This document shows, piece after piece, positions 36,397 to 45,799 of a stretch of DNA of 64,000 bases. Position 1 is the stretch's first letter. Each line of letters begins with the position of its first letter. Origin of the DNA: Fidelibacterota bacterium (GTDB lineage Bacteria > Fidelibacterota > Marinisomatia > Marinisomatales > UBA1611); NCBI GenBank assembly GCA_018658715.1, contig JABHUQ010000090.1, positions 40,976 through 104,975 of the forward strand, read 5' to 3'. The position numbers were made by a program, and so were the translations under genes. Under the pieces are notes generated by a model. That model was not told the origin of the DNA and searched no databases. It was given only the letters and a program-made list of their open reading frames with translations.

Positions 36397-37221
36397 CTAC
36401 GATTGATCAATTTTTTTCATTGCCATTAATAATTTATCTTTATTGTTCCCAAATCCAATAAATCGTCTACCCGCTTTTTTGGAAATGCGCCCAATAATCC
36501 CCTCACCCAAGAATGGATCTAATACCCAATTTAATTTAAAGCTACTTGCCCTCAATACTCGATTCACCAAACGATCCGGGATAGATTCTTCACCTGGAAG
36601 AGGGCGTATATCTGCCCAAAAATTCGAATTAACAATAGGGCGCTCATTAAAATCTGACTCATTGGACTCTTTTTGAACACAGTTTTGGTTAAAAAGAAAA
36701 TCATTTGTTTTGGTCGCGAACCATATGTCTGAAACTTGGTTTCCCCAAGTAGCAGATTTTAATTGCCTATCGCTTGGAATGTTATTCCAAGTAATTCGTG
36801 ATTGCACTTTTAGGTGGTTACTTAATAAAGCATGATACATCCCAGAATAGCGCCAACCACATAATAGATAAATTGCTCCCGTGGGTTGTAAAACACGCAT
36901 AGACTCTTGTAACCAATTATCATTCCATTGATAAAAATCTTGAAGGGTCATTTTTTCGGGTCGATTATCATTTTCCGTCCAAGGGTCTTCTGGAGGTTGA
37001 GCAATAATTAAGTCGATTGAATTTTCTGGTAATTTTTTTAATCCATCAATAACATCAGCTAAAAACAATCCTTCTGACATAGAATCAGGTGTCATATTAA
37101 TATCTTCAGCAGTCTGAACAGCTGGTAAATATCTATTTAAATCATTTATTGTTAGCCCCGGATATGGCTCAAGCGGGTTGCTAAAAAGTGGAGTGAATGC
37201 TTCTTTTGATTCTTCAGGCAT
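36397..37221 (-). CDS. Degenerate beta-class DNA methyltransferase-like protein
   Basis: A 274-aa protein with the layout of N4/N6 DNA methylases: GLFLADVIDGLKKLPENSID, the motif IV position, FYQWNDNWLQESMRVLQPTG, NSNFWADIRPLPGEE, and SAM-binding LDPFLGEGIIGRIS (about 234-247) then RRFIGFG. At motif IV, where active enzymes have D/N/S-P-P-Y/F/W, it reads Q75-P-P-E78. Both key residues are changed, so methylation is doubtful. It has no restriction partner and sits in a replication/housekeeping operon between the deoxynucleoside kinase and yqeY. Perhaps a repurposed SAM- or DNA-binding protein. Confidence 0.72.
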   Translation of the reverse strand: MPEESKEAFTPLFSNPLEPYPGLTINDLNRYLPAVQTAEDINMTPDSMSEGLFLADVIDGLKKLPENSIDLIIAQPPEDPWTENDNRPEKMTLQDFYQWNDNWLQESMRVLQPTGAIYLLCGWRYSGMYHALLSNHLKVQSRITWNNIPSDRQLKSATWGNQVSDIWFATKTNDFLFNQNCVQKESNESDFNERPIVNSNFWADIRPLPGEESIPDRLVNRVLRASSFKLNWVLDPFLGEGIIGRISKKAGRRFIGFGNNKDKLLMAMKKIDQS

Positions 37222-37240
37222 AAGTTAATTTATGTTTTTT

Positions 37241-37861
37241 TCAAATCTTCTCAAGTATTTGTTTTTCAATATTATCTAATTGTTCATGATCTTCAAAAAT
37301 ATTAAATCCATCTGATTCAATTACTAAAACAGGTATTTTCTTTATTGAATTCACCCAACGATCATATGAAATATTTAAACTATGTAAATATTCCGGATCA
37401 ATTGATTGTTCATAATCTCTACCACGAGATTTTATTCTACTAATGAGAGTATCTGTTGATGCTTTTAAATAAACAATTAAATCAGGTTTTTTTAAAAAAG
37501 ATGTCATCACTTGAAATAACCCACAATAATTTTCCCAATCTCGTTTATTCATATTTCCCATTTCATGAAGATTCCTTGCGAAAATTTCTACATCTTCATA
37601 AATAGTGCGATCTTGAATTACGCCTTGCATTTTCGAAGACATTTCTTGATGGGTCTCAAATCGCTTATGTAAAAAGTATATTTGAAGATTAAAACTCCAT
37701 CTTTTCATGTCTCCATAAAAATCAGATAAATATGGATTATCTGAAACAGATTCATAATAAGGGAGCCAATTTTGTCTGTTGGACATATGGTTTGTAAATG
37801 TTGTTTTTCCGGCACCAATATTCCCGGATAAACCAATAAAAGGAAATTTGTCATTTTTCAT
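37241..37861 (-). CDS. Deoxynucleoside kinase
   Basis: Phosphorylates deoxynucleosides for salvage. It is 206 aa from MKNDKFPFIGLSGNIGAGKT (P-loop at about 10-19); an upstream start would add only nine unrelated residues. QDRTIYEDVEIFARNL carries the ER/DR-type signature of the dNK/dGK family, and SRIKSRGRDYEQSIDPEYL the lid arginines. It heads the minus-strand dnaG operon, divergent from the arsenate reductase-like gene. Confidence 0.9.
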   Translation of the reverse strand: MKNDKFPFIGLSGNIGAGKTTFTNHMSNRQNWLPYYESVSDNPYLSDFYGDMKRWSFNLQIYFLHKRFETHQEMSSKMQGVIQDRTIYEDVEIFARNLHEMGNMNKRDWENYCGLFQVMTSFLKKPDLIVYLKASTDTLISRIKSRGRDYEQSIDPEYLHSLNISYDRWVNSIKKIPVLVIESDGFNIFEDHEQLDNIEKQILEKI

Positions 37862-37945
37862 GACTGAAAAATACTGATGAATCATCATTGGCAGAAGATT
37901 GATTTATTGACAATTTCATATTTTGTGACTGAAATTCCGTTATAT

Positions 37946-38365
37946 ATGAATCAAAAGAAAAAAGTTTTATTCGTTTGTACTGGCAATAGTTGTAGGTCTC
38001 AAATGGCAGAAGGTATTCTGAGGGATATGGCGAGCGACCAATTTGAAGTTTTTAGTGCGGGGAGTCACCCATCGCGAGTTCATCCAATGTCAATTGCAAT
38101 ATTGGCTGAATGGGGAATTGATATTTCTCATCATATATCTGATTCTATTGATATATATTTGAATAAAGGTATTGATATCGTCATTACTGTCTGTGATAAT
38201 GCAAATGAAATTTGCCCTGTTTTCTCCGAATGCGCCCAAAGGATACATTGGAGCATTGATGATCCTTTTCATGGGTGGGATAATGAGGAACAGTTTAAAG
38301 ACCGATATAGAGAAACTCGAAATGACATTAAACACAGAATCCAAAAATTTCTGCAAACAGAATAA
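37946..38365 (+). CDS. Low-molecular-weight phosphatase / arsenate reductase, ArsC-like
   Basis: A 139-aa protein with the LMW-PTP active-site loop in LFVCTGNSCRSQMAEG (Cys and Arg of CX5R) close to the N-terminus, then SAGSHPSRVHP and the resolving-type region VCDNANEICPVF. Two further Cys (NEICP and SECAQ) fit a thioredoxin-coupled arsenate reductase. The start chosen at 37946 matches the family; an upstream extension overlapping the kinase is rejected. No arsR or arsB is seen. Confidence 0.85.
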   Translation: MNQKKKVLFVCTGNSCRSQMAEGILRDMASDQFEVFSAGSHPSRVHPMSIAILAEWGIDISHHISDSIDIYLNKGIDIVITVCDNANEICPVFSECAQRIHWSIDDPFHGWDNEEQFKDRYRETRNDIKHRIQKFLQTE

Positions 38366-38391
38366 TATATAATATACTTTTTAAGAATCAT

Positions 38392-41300
38392 TTGAAATTT
38401 TTATTTACACGCTTCTTTTTTTTCTCATCTCAATTATTTGCTCAAATTCTTTTTACTGAAATATTATATGATTTACCTGGTTCAGACTCGCCAAATGAAT
38501 TTGTAGAAATATTTAATCCATCGCTTACCGATACCATTCATTTAGACGGTTGGGCAATCGAAGATCGCCTATATACAGACACCTTAGAAGATTCGGGAGA
38601 CGGGTTATCAATTCCCCCTAATGGATATGGGCTAATTCTAGAAGGTGATTATGATTTATCTAATGGTATTTATCAAACCATTATTCCAGAAAATACAATA
38701 ATTATAAAGGTTGATGATTCTAGTATTGGGAATGGACTTTCGGGTTCAGACTCTTTATTCCTATATGATTCTTCAGGTGTATTGGTTGATTCCTTCGGTT
38801 GGGAAGATATAGCTGATGATGGTTTTTCTTTAGAGAAAGTCCGCCCACTTCATCCAAATGATCCGTATAACTGGCTACAAAGCATCGACTCCTTAGGATC
38901 ACCGGGGCGTTTAAATAGTGTATATCCTCTGGACATTGATGGATCCATAGTTACGAATACAATTTCACTTTATCCTCCTATAATTGAATCAAATGAAACG
39001 ACAACAATAATGGGAAACATAGTGAATGATGGTTTTCAATCTTTTGATGGGCAAATCCAAATTATCAAAAATGATGAAATAATTGCTTTAGAATATTTAT
39101 CTACTTTAACTGAATTAGATACAACAGAATTTGAACTGGAAATTGGACCATTTTCTTCCGGGGAACATACCTTTATTGTTTCTCTTGTAATTGAAAATGA
39201 CTTAAATCCCGTGAATAATATTGATTCTATTTCTTTGGGTGTAAAATTTGAACCATCCTTATTTCGCATTAATGAATTTTATCCACAACCAACTAGTGAT
39301 GAACCTGAATTTATTGAATTGATTTATTTTGGAACCGATACTTTAGATATATTCGGATGGAGAGTAACTGATAATGCAGATGGCTTAAATTATGTTTGGC
39401 CTAGTAAAACTATTGCACCAAATGAATATTTTATCATTGCTGATGATTCTTCATTTTTAGACATTTCTCCAAAAAATATTCTCTATATCGTTCCGACTGG
39501 TGGGTTTCCAACATTGAATAATTCTGGTGATATTATTCGCCTACTTGACCCGTTTAATACATTAATTGATTCAATCTCCTATGAGTCTAATTGGGGATAC
39601 TCATCGGGTATTTCTGTTGAGAAAATATTCCCGGAATCCAATTCTAATGTTATAAATAATTGGGGCTCCAATATATCTGAGATTGGAAAATCACCTGGTA
39701 ATATTAATTCAATTACACCATCAGAAATAAATGGATCATTAGTAGATACCGTAAATTATGTTCCTTTACATCCTTATGAGAATGAACCATTTTTAATGCA
39801 AATTCCTGTGATTAATTCGGGAGTGAATATTTTTTCGGGATCTGTTCGAATAGAATATAATGGAATGAATCTTTCTGAATCTAATTTTACATCCGGATTA
39901 TTAGCAGAAACAACATTAGTATCTCTATCAATGCCCGGTTTTGCTGCTGGAGTGCATTCATTAGAAATAAATCTCATTATTCCTGAAGATTTACATTTAA
40001 ATGATAATTCATTAATAGATACATTATTTGTGCGTTATGGGTTTAATGATATTTCCATTAATGAATTCATGGCATTGCCAAATAATGATCAATCCGAATT
40101 CATTGAAATAATATCAAATCGAGATATGGAAATGATTGGTTGGCAATTTAGTGACAATCGAAAAAACCCAAGCTCAATCGAAAATATCTTGGTCCAAAAA
40201 AATGAATATATTATCATTGCATCTGATTCGCTGATTCTAGATTTTGTTGCTCCAGATGCACATACAATTGTGCTCCAAAACCAGTTTCCATCACTCAATA
40301 ATTCGGGCGATGCTATTTATATATATGATATGGCAGGTACCACTATTGATTCTCTCGTCTATAATGAGAATTGGCCTCTTGAGTCAGAAATATCTGCAGA
40401 AAAACTTAGACCTGAATTTGATTCTAATTCAGAAAGCAATTGGGTATTGGCAGATCCATTGATTGGAAGTACACCCGGGTATGAAAATAGTAAAATATTA
40501 AAAGATATAGATGGATCATCTATTCAGCCAGCAGAAACTCATACTCCTCAATATCCTGAATTATCCGATTCAATTCAAATAAATATTACAATTTATAATG
40601 CGGGCGTTTCACCTTTTTCCGGTTCTTACTATGCAGAAGAAAATGATGATGAATTGGCTGAAGATTCATTTTCAAATATTGAGCCCGGTGATACATTAAA
40701 TACACATCTTTTGATTCCTCCATTATACTCTGGAGTCCATTTTATTCAACTTTATTTAGAAATACCAGGAGATGCCCAAACAAGTAACAACTATCGGGTA
40801 GATACTATTTTTGTCTCATTTCCTTATGGAACTATAAAAATCAATGAATTTATGTCATTAACTGATTCCAGCCATTTTGAATTTGTTGAAATAGTATCTT
40901 CAGAAAATTTGAATATTAATAATTGGGCATTAACAGACTTATCTGGCCGATTAATGGTCTTTCCGAACATTGATTTACACCAAGGGTCCTATTTTACGCT
41001 TCTAAGTGATTCTTCATTTCTTAATTCAATTTCAGATACATCGCTATTCATAATATCCAATAATATGTTTCCCAATTTAAATAATACATCGGATGGAATT
41101 TTTATTTTGGATATGACAGGAAAAATAATTGATTCTTTATTATATAATGACGATTGGCCTATTTTAGAAAACAGGTCTACAGAAAAGTTTCAACCAAATT
41201 ATGAATCTAATTCTCTGAAAAACTGGGGAATTGCAGTGAACGAAACTGGTTCTACTCCCGGTATAAAAAATAGTCTTGCATTCGATTCTCTCCCAATTGA

Positions 41301-41619
41301 TGGGTTTGTAAAATTGTCTCCGAATCCATTTTCACCTAATAATGATGGAATAGACGATTTACTAAAACTTTCTTATTCGCTTCCATTTGAAAATAGCACT
41401 CTGCGTATCGAAGTGTTTGATATGATGGGTCGCACAATCGCTCAACCATTTTATAATTTAAATGTGGGCCAGAATGGCGTATTATATTGGGATGGCTTAA
41501 GAACGACAGGAGAGCTCGCTCGAATAGGAATCTATTTAATTAAAATAATTGCGAAAGATCATGCATCCGGTAAAGAATGGATGGATATACAAACGATTGT
41601 TCTTGCAAAAAAATTATAA
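38392..41619 (+). CDS. Secreted protein with four lamin-tail domains and a C-terminal sorting-like domain
   Basis: A 1075-aa exported protein. A hydrophobic signal follows a TTG start (KFLFTRFFFFSSQLFAQ). Four lamin-tail (LTD) domains begin at ILFTEILYDLPGSDSPNEFV, FRINEFYPQPTSDEPEFIEL, ISINEFMALPNNDQSEFIEI and IKINEFMSLTDSSHFEFVEI, separated by three CARDB/Ig-like spacers. The last ~90 residues (KLSPNPFSPNNDGIDDLLKL, then LRIEVFDMMGRTIAQPF and YLIKIIAKD) are a FlgD-like/type IX-type C-terminal domain. Likely a cell-surface or released adhesin or DNA/polysaccharide-binding protein. A perfect terminator hairpin follows. No ATG near the start; TTG is inferred. Confidence 0.85.
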   Translation: MKFLFTRFFFFSSQLFAQILFTEILYDLPGSDSPNEFVEIFNPSLTDTIHLDGWAIEDRLYTDTLEDSGDGLSIPPNGYGLILEGDYDLSNGIYQTIIPENTIIIKVDDSSIGNGLSGSDSLFLYDSSGVLVDSFGWEDIADDGFSLEKVRPLHPNDPYNWLQSIDSLGSPGRLNSVYPLDIDGSIVTNTISLYPPIIESNETTTIMGNIVNDGFQSFDGQIQIIKNDEIIALEYLSTLTELDTTEFELEIGPFSSGEHTFIVSLVIENDLNPVNNIDSISLGVKFEPSLFRINEFYPQPTSDEPEFIELIYFGTDTLDIFGWRVTDNADGLNYVWPSKTIAPNEYFIIADDSSFLDISPKNILYIVPTGGFPTLNNSGDIIRLLDPFNTLIDSISYESNWGYSSGISVEKIFPESNSNVINNWGSNISEIGKSPGNINSITPSEINGSLVDTVNYVPLHPYENEPFLMQIPVINSGVNIFSGSVRIEYNGMNLSESNFTSGLLAETTLVSLSMPGFAAGVHSLEINLIIPEDLHLNDNSLIDTLFVRYGFNDISINEFMALPNNDQSEFIEIISNRDMEMIGWQFSDNRKNPSSIENILVQKNEYIIIASDSLILDFVAPDAHTIVLQNQFPSLNNSGDAIYIYDMAGTTIDSLVYNENWPLESEISAEKLRPEFDSNSESNWVLADPLIGSTPGYENSKILKDIDGSSIQPAETHTPQYPELSDSIQINITIYNAGVSPFSGSYYAEENDDELAEDSFSNIEPGDTLNTHLLIPPLYSGVHFIQLYLEIPGDAQTSNNYRVDTIFVSFPYGTIKINEFMSLTDSSHFEFVEIVSSENLNINNWALTDLSGRLMVFPNIDLHQGSYFTLLSDSSFLNSISDTSLFIISNNMFPNLNNTSDGIFILDMTGKIIDSLLYNDDWPILENRSTEKFQPNYESNSLKNWGIAVNETGSTPGIKNSLAFDSLPIDGFVKLSPNPFSPNNDGIDDLLKLSYSLPFENSTLRIEVFDMMGRTIAQPFYNLNVGQNGVLYWDGLRTTGELARIGIYLIKIIAKDHASGKEWMDIQTIVLAKKL

Positions 41620-41645
41620 AAAAGGGGCTTTAAAGCCCCTTTTTA
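41618..41645. terminator. Bidirectional terminator hairpin
   Basis: GGGGCTTTAAAGCCCC (41624-41639) is a perfect palindrome with A-rich sequence on the left and T-rich sequence on the right, so it serves both the LTD gene on the plus strand and the barrel gene on the minus strand, which converge here. Confidence 0.95.
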
Positions 41646-41663
41646 TTGGTTTTTATATTCTAA

Positions 41664-42380
41664 TTAAAACCCAAAACCTATTCGTGCATGATAACTCGTA
41701 AATCCTCCTGAGCCAGGTATAACATCATCCGCCATTGTGTACCGAGCAAATAAAAATGTATCTAACATTAATATTTTAAATTGAACCCCAGCTTGAGCAT
41801 GATACCCATCTGAATCAATTCTATTTTCGTCTAAGTAGTCTAATAATGCTTCTGTTTCAAATTCACCATTTTCTAAATCCCCACCAGAGACAACCGCTTC
41901 AAACATGTCTTGATCTACCATTGGTGTGCTTACATGTTTATTAATACCTAATCCAGCAAATAATTTTGCCTTAGCGAGGAATGGGATTCCTAACCCAATT
42001 ATTTTTTTGCGAACAGTAATATAATATGAACCTGTTAAAAGTCCTGCTTGAGCGCTATCGAGGTCCATTACTTCATTGTTAAATGAAAAGGTATACGGGG
42101 ATACAGATCCAAGTATTTCTGCTTCAAGTGCAAGGCCAAATGGGATAGCATCAAAATATACATATCCACCAACACCGCCTCCTTTTTCAAACCCGTGGAT
42201 TGAAAATTCACCTACTTGTACCATTGTGCCCAACACATCAACCATCATTGCGCTTGATGTATCACCTACAGAAAACATGCTATATGTGCCTTGAACCCCA
42301 AAACCGCCAATAGCTTTTAGTGGTGAAAATGATAGAAATACTAGGGCACCAATTGAAATTATTTTTTTATAATACGTCAT
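41664..42380 (-). CDS. Predicted outer-membrane barrel protein
   Basis: A 238-aa protein with signal peptide (KKIISIGALVFLSFSPLKA) and alternating strands (GLALEAEILGSVSPYTFSF, AGLLTGSYYITVRKKI, YHAQAGVQFKILMLDTFLFA) ending in YHARIGFGF, whose terminal Phe fits a BAM substrate. The ribosome binding site AGGAGG is strong. Family is unknown. It converges on the LTD gene. Confidence 0.65.
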   Translation of the reverse strand: MTYYKKIISIGALVFLSFSPLKAIGGFGVQGTYSMFSVGDTSSAMMVDVLGTMVQVGEFSIHGFEKGGGVGGYVYFDAIPFGLALEAEILGSVSPYTFSFNNEVMDLDSAQAGLLTGSYYITVRKKIIGLGIPFLAKAKLFAGLGINKHVSTPMVDQDMFEAVVSGGDLENGEFETEALLDYLDENRIDSDGYHAQAGVQFKILMLDTFLFARYTMADDVIPGSGGFTSYHARIGFGF

Positions 42381-42496
42381 AAGACCTCCTAATGTATTTT
42401 TTATTCAGAACTAATTTACATAAAAGATATGAGCAAATCATTAGCATTTGAATCCCACCTCCTTCTTCAATAAATTGATGGTATCAAATTTATTCC

Positions 42497-44755
42497 ATGA
42501 AAAGAATTCCCATATTTATACTCCTTATATTCCAAACCTTTATGTTGGGTCAGGAATTGGAATGGCCAACATCAGCTAGTCGATCATTATCATCTAATTT
42601 CGGCGAAAATAGAGATGATCATTTTCATATGGGCATTGATATTAAAACAAAAGGAACAACTGGTCATCCTGTATATGCTGTCAATGATGGTTATATTTTT
42701 AGAATGGTATCCAATTTTTCAGGATATGGGAAAGCACTTTATTTGAAAACAGCAACAGGGCATACAGCTGTTTATGCTCATCTTGAATTTTTCTCACCTT
42801 TACTAGAAAAAGTATGGGAATTACAAAAATCAGATAAAAATAGTTATGTTATTAATACACAATTTTCCCAATCTGAGTTTCCCGTTAAAAAAGGTGATAT
42901 TATCGGCTACTCCGGTAACACGGGGAGCTCTTTTGGCCCTCATTTACATTTTGAATATAGAGATGATACAGATTCGCCATTAAATCCACTAACACATGGT
43001 TTCACTCTTCCAGATCGCGTAACACCTATATTGAAAGAAATTGCATTAACACCTTTATCTTCCAATGCATTAGTAAATGCTAGCTCAATCTCCCAATCAT
43101 TTCCATTATATCGTGATCGTGATGGAACGTATTTATTCCCAGATACATTAAACGTTTTTGGTGCATTTGGTATTTCAATTAAAATGGTAGATAAACGCGA
43201 AGGTGCATCTAATATTTATCAAATTCATAAAGCTGAACTTTGGATAGATAACCAACTTTCTTTTTCCTTGAGTTATGACCGAATCCCTTACCATCAAACA
43301 AGGCGAGCGAAAACATTAATTCAGCCAACACTTTATAGACATAATTTTGGTGAATTTCAAAAATTGTATCGCCATCCCGAGCATGAAACCTTAACTATTC
43401 ATCCATCAGATAAATCCGGGATAAATGAACTATCACCGGGACCACACAATATTGAAATTCACGTTTGGGATGTGGCTGGGAATAAAGCTATCTCAAAAGG
43501 AATGATCGTAATGGACTTCCCCCAAAAAGTTCGTGTAGATAAAATATTTAAAGATGAAAAAGTCATTACATTTGCTCTGTCCCCGAAAACGGGCGCGACA
43601 CCTATAAAGAAAGCAACTCTCTACTCTTTTACGCCCTATGGATATGCTGATCAAAAAATTGAAATTATCCATCAGGAACAAGTTGGGAAAGAGTTACACG
43701 TTACAATACCTACTATCGCTATTCGAGAAAGAATTATTCAATTCATTTGCAAAAACCAATCTGGTGGAGTTGCGGCCCCAGTACACTGGCAAGAAGATGC
43801 CCCAATTTCGGATATGATAAATCTTATCCCGGATTTAAGAATTTCTCACACAGATTTTGGTGTTCTATTCCAGATTGAAACTGGTCGATATACAGAAGCT
43901 GATGTTCAATTGAAATTAGCAAATGATCATACATTTAAAGCTTACCCAGTTAAACAAATTCAACCAAATGTTTATTTAAGTGATGTGATAATGCCTCAAT
44001 ATCTTTCCGAAATAAAGTATGTGGATATATCTTTTATGAAAGATGGTCAGGTACGAGATGTTCGATTTAAATACCATTTTGGTCTAGCTGAAAATGGTAA
44101 AGCAATTCGGATTTTATCTCAGGATAAACATTGTTCAGTATTAACAAATAAAAATACAGTTTATAACCCTGTTGCTTTTTGGATTGATAAAGTTAAAAAA
44201 GGCGCTAAAGTAAAAAATGGATTTCAACTGTCTCCAGTTTATCAACTTCAACCATTCGAATTAACATTTAAAGATACATTTAGAGTTGGAATTCGATATG
44301 ATAAACAATATGCACTTCATTCAGGGTTGGCTATTTATAAATTTGACCAAAAAGATGAAAAATGGATTTTTCTTCCAACAAAAAATGATCAAGCAGAACA
44401 TATATTATCTACAACATTAGATCAGTGTGATGCTATAACTATCATACAAGATTTAAAAGCTCCTAAAATTGTTTCAACTTTTCCATCGAAGGGTGGACAT
44501 TACAAAGCAATAGATGTGGATAAGATTATTGTTGTAATTGATGATATGCTTTCAGGTATAGATGGGAATGAAGAAACATTATCATTAAAGTTAAATAGTA
44601 AACCTGTTTTATTTGCATATCAGTCCGTGAAAAAGGAAATATCTTTTTACTTAAAATCACCTCTTTCTGCTGGTCCACATGATTTTACCGTAACAGCAGT
44701 GGATCGCGTTGGGAATAAAATAGCTAAAACAGTCCCTTTTCTTATTCTAGATTAA
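42497..44755 (+). CDS. Exported M23-family peptidase
   Basis: A 752-aa protein with signal peptide (IPIFILLIFQTFMLGQ). An M23 (LytM-type) domain near the N-terminus includes HFHMGIDIKTKGTTG (first His/Asp zinc ligands), TAVYAHLEF and SGNTGSSFGPHLHFEY (His-x-His), so metal ligands are intact. The remaining ~560 residues are Ig-like strands (GPHNIEIHVWDVAGNKAISK, GPHDFTVTAVDRVGNKIAKT). It likely cleaves peptidoglycan cross-bridges or a surface protein. The rhomboid gene starts within its stop codon (TAATG). Confidence 0.88.
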   Translation: MKRIPIFILLIFQTFMLGQELEWPTSASRSLSSNFGENRDDHFHMGIDIKTKGTTGHPVYAVNDGYIFRMVSNFSGYGKALYLKTATGHTAVYAHLEFFSPLLEKVWELQKSDKNSYVINTQFSQSEFPVKKGDIIGYSGNTGSSFGPHLHFEYRDDTDSPLNPLTHGFTLPDRVTPILKEIALTPLSSNALVNASSISQSFPLYRDRDGTYLFPDTLNVFGAFGISIKMVDKREGASNIYQIHKAELWIDNQLSFSLSYDRIPYHQTRRAKTLIQPTLYRHNFGEFQKLYRHPEHETLTIHPSDKSGINELSPGPHNIEIHVWDVAGNKAISKGMIVMDFPQKVRVDKIFKDEKVITFALSPKTGATPIKKATLYSFTPYGYADQKIEIIHQEQVGKELHVTIPTIAIRERIIQFICKNQSGGVAAPVHWQEDAPISDMINLIPDLRISHTDFGVLFQIETGRYTEADVQLKLANDHTFKAYPVKQIQPNVYLSDVIMPQYLSEIKYVDISFMKDGQVRDVRFKYHFGLAENGKAIRILSQDKHCSVLTNKNTVYNPVAFWIDKVKKGAKVKNGFQLSPVYQLQPFELTFKDTFRVGIRYDKQYALHSGLAIYKFDQKDEKWIFLPTKNDQAEHILSTTLDQCDAITIIQDLKAPKIVSTFPSKGGHYKAIDVDKIIVVIDDMLSGIDGNEETLSLKLNSKPVLFAYQSVKKEISFYLKSPLSAGPHDFTVTAVDRVGNKIAKTVPFLILD

Positions 44756-45402
44756 TGCTATTCCCATACAAAGACGATAATCCTGCTATATTAACACCCT
44801 TCGTTACGTACGGTATAATTGGAATAAATATTTTTGTTTTTCTTTTTCAATTAAGTGTTGAATTAAATGATCCTGTTTCTGGCAAGTCGTTAATCTATAT
44901 TTTTGGATTGGTCCCGGCAGATTTTAGTATATTTTCTGTTTTCACATCAATGTTTATGCATGGTGGTTTTGCTCATATTGTTGGTAATATGTGGTTCTTA
45001 TGGATTTTTGGCGACAATATTGAAAGTCTTTTAGGTCATGTGCGATATTTCTTTTTTTATCTCACCTGCGGTATTGGAGCTGCTATCGCTCAAATCTTAA
45101 TAGATCCAAGTTCTACAATTCCAATGGTGGGTGCAAGTGGTGCTATTGCGGGTGTTCTTGGTGCTTATATGATCTTGTATCCTAAAGCTAAAGTGCATGT
45201 ATTTGTATTTTTTATCTTTATCACAACAATTCAAGTTCCGGCTCAAATAGTCCTAGGTGTTTGGTTTTTAATGCAATTAAGCAATGGTCTAGGCAGCATA
45301 GGATTGGACTTATCAGGCGGTGTAGCATGGTTCGCACATATTGGTGGATTTATTATGGGAATTAGCACACAAAAATTGTTTCGTACCATCCGGATTGAAT
45401 AG
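44755..45402 (+). CDS. Rhomboid-family intramembrane serine protease
   Basis: A 215-aa protein with six hydrophobic segments. The catalytic Ser is in MVGASGAIAGVLGAYM and the catalytic His in WFAHIGGFIMG, with the conserved MFMHGGFAHIVGNMWFLWIF loop. Cleaves membrane-spanning substrates. It overlaps the M23 peptidase stop by one base (TAATG), so the two are coupled, and precedes the nucleoside-salvage genes. Confidence 0.92.
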   Translation: MLFPYKDDNPAILTPFVTYGIIGINIFVFLFQLSVELNDPVSGKSLIYIFGLVPADFSIFSVFTSMFMHGGFAHIVGNMWFLWIFGDNIESLLGHVRYFFFYLTCGIGAAIAQILIDPSSTIPMVGASGAIAGVLGAYMILYPKAKVHVFVFFIFITTIQVPAQIVLGVWFLMQLSNGLGSIGLDLSGGVAWFAHIGGFIMGISTQKLFRTIRIE

Positions 45403-45415
45403 CTTCTAGGTCTCT

Positions 45416-45799
45416 ATGAACCATTCATTGATTAAAAAAGCACTTGATATGCGAAAACAAGCACACGCTCCTTATTCCAAATATTATGTTGGAGCTGCTG
45501 TAGAAACGGACTCTGGACATATTATTGGCGGGTGCAATATTGAATCGAGTAGCTATAGCTTAACATGTTGTGCAGAGAGAGTTGCTCTTTTTTCATCTTT
45601 AGCCCAAGATTATTTCCCAATAAAAGCTCTTGCTGTATCAACTGAAAATGGTGGCTCTCCGTGTGGGGCATGCCGTCAAGTTATTTGGGATTTATGTGGA
45701 GATATCCCGGTTTACATTTGTGATGATAGCGGGCTCGTCGATACCACAACAAGTAAAGAGTTACTTCCAAAAGCATTTGATCAAAAATTTTTAAAATGA
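45416..45799 (+). CDS. cdd: Cytidine deaminase
   Basis: Deaminates cytidine and deoxycytidine. It is 127 aa. Zinc and catalytic residues are visible in SLTCCAERVALF (Cys-Ala-Glu) and GGSPCGACRQVIWD (PCxxC). It is the first of five salvage genes running in one direction and overlaps udk by four bases. Confidence 0.95.
   Translation: MNHSLIKKALDMRKQAHAPYSKYYVGAAVETDSGHIIGGCNIESSSYSLTCCAERVALFSSLAQDYFPIKALAVSTENGGSPCGACRQVIWDLCGDIPVYICDDSGLVDTTTSKELLPKAFDQKFLK

Noticed and set aside
37877..37945. Longer N-terminus of the arsenate reductase-like protein
   Set aside because: The extra 23 residues have no family similarity and would overlap the promoter of the divergent kinase.
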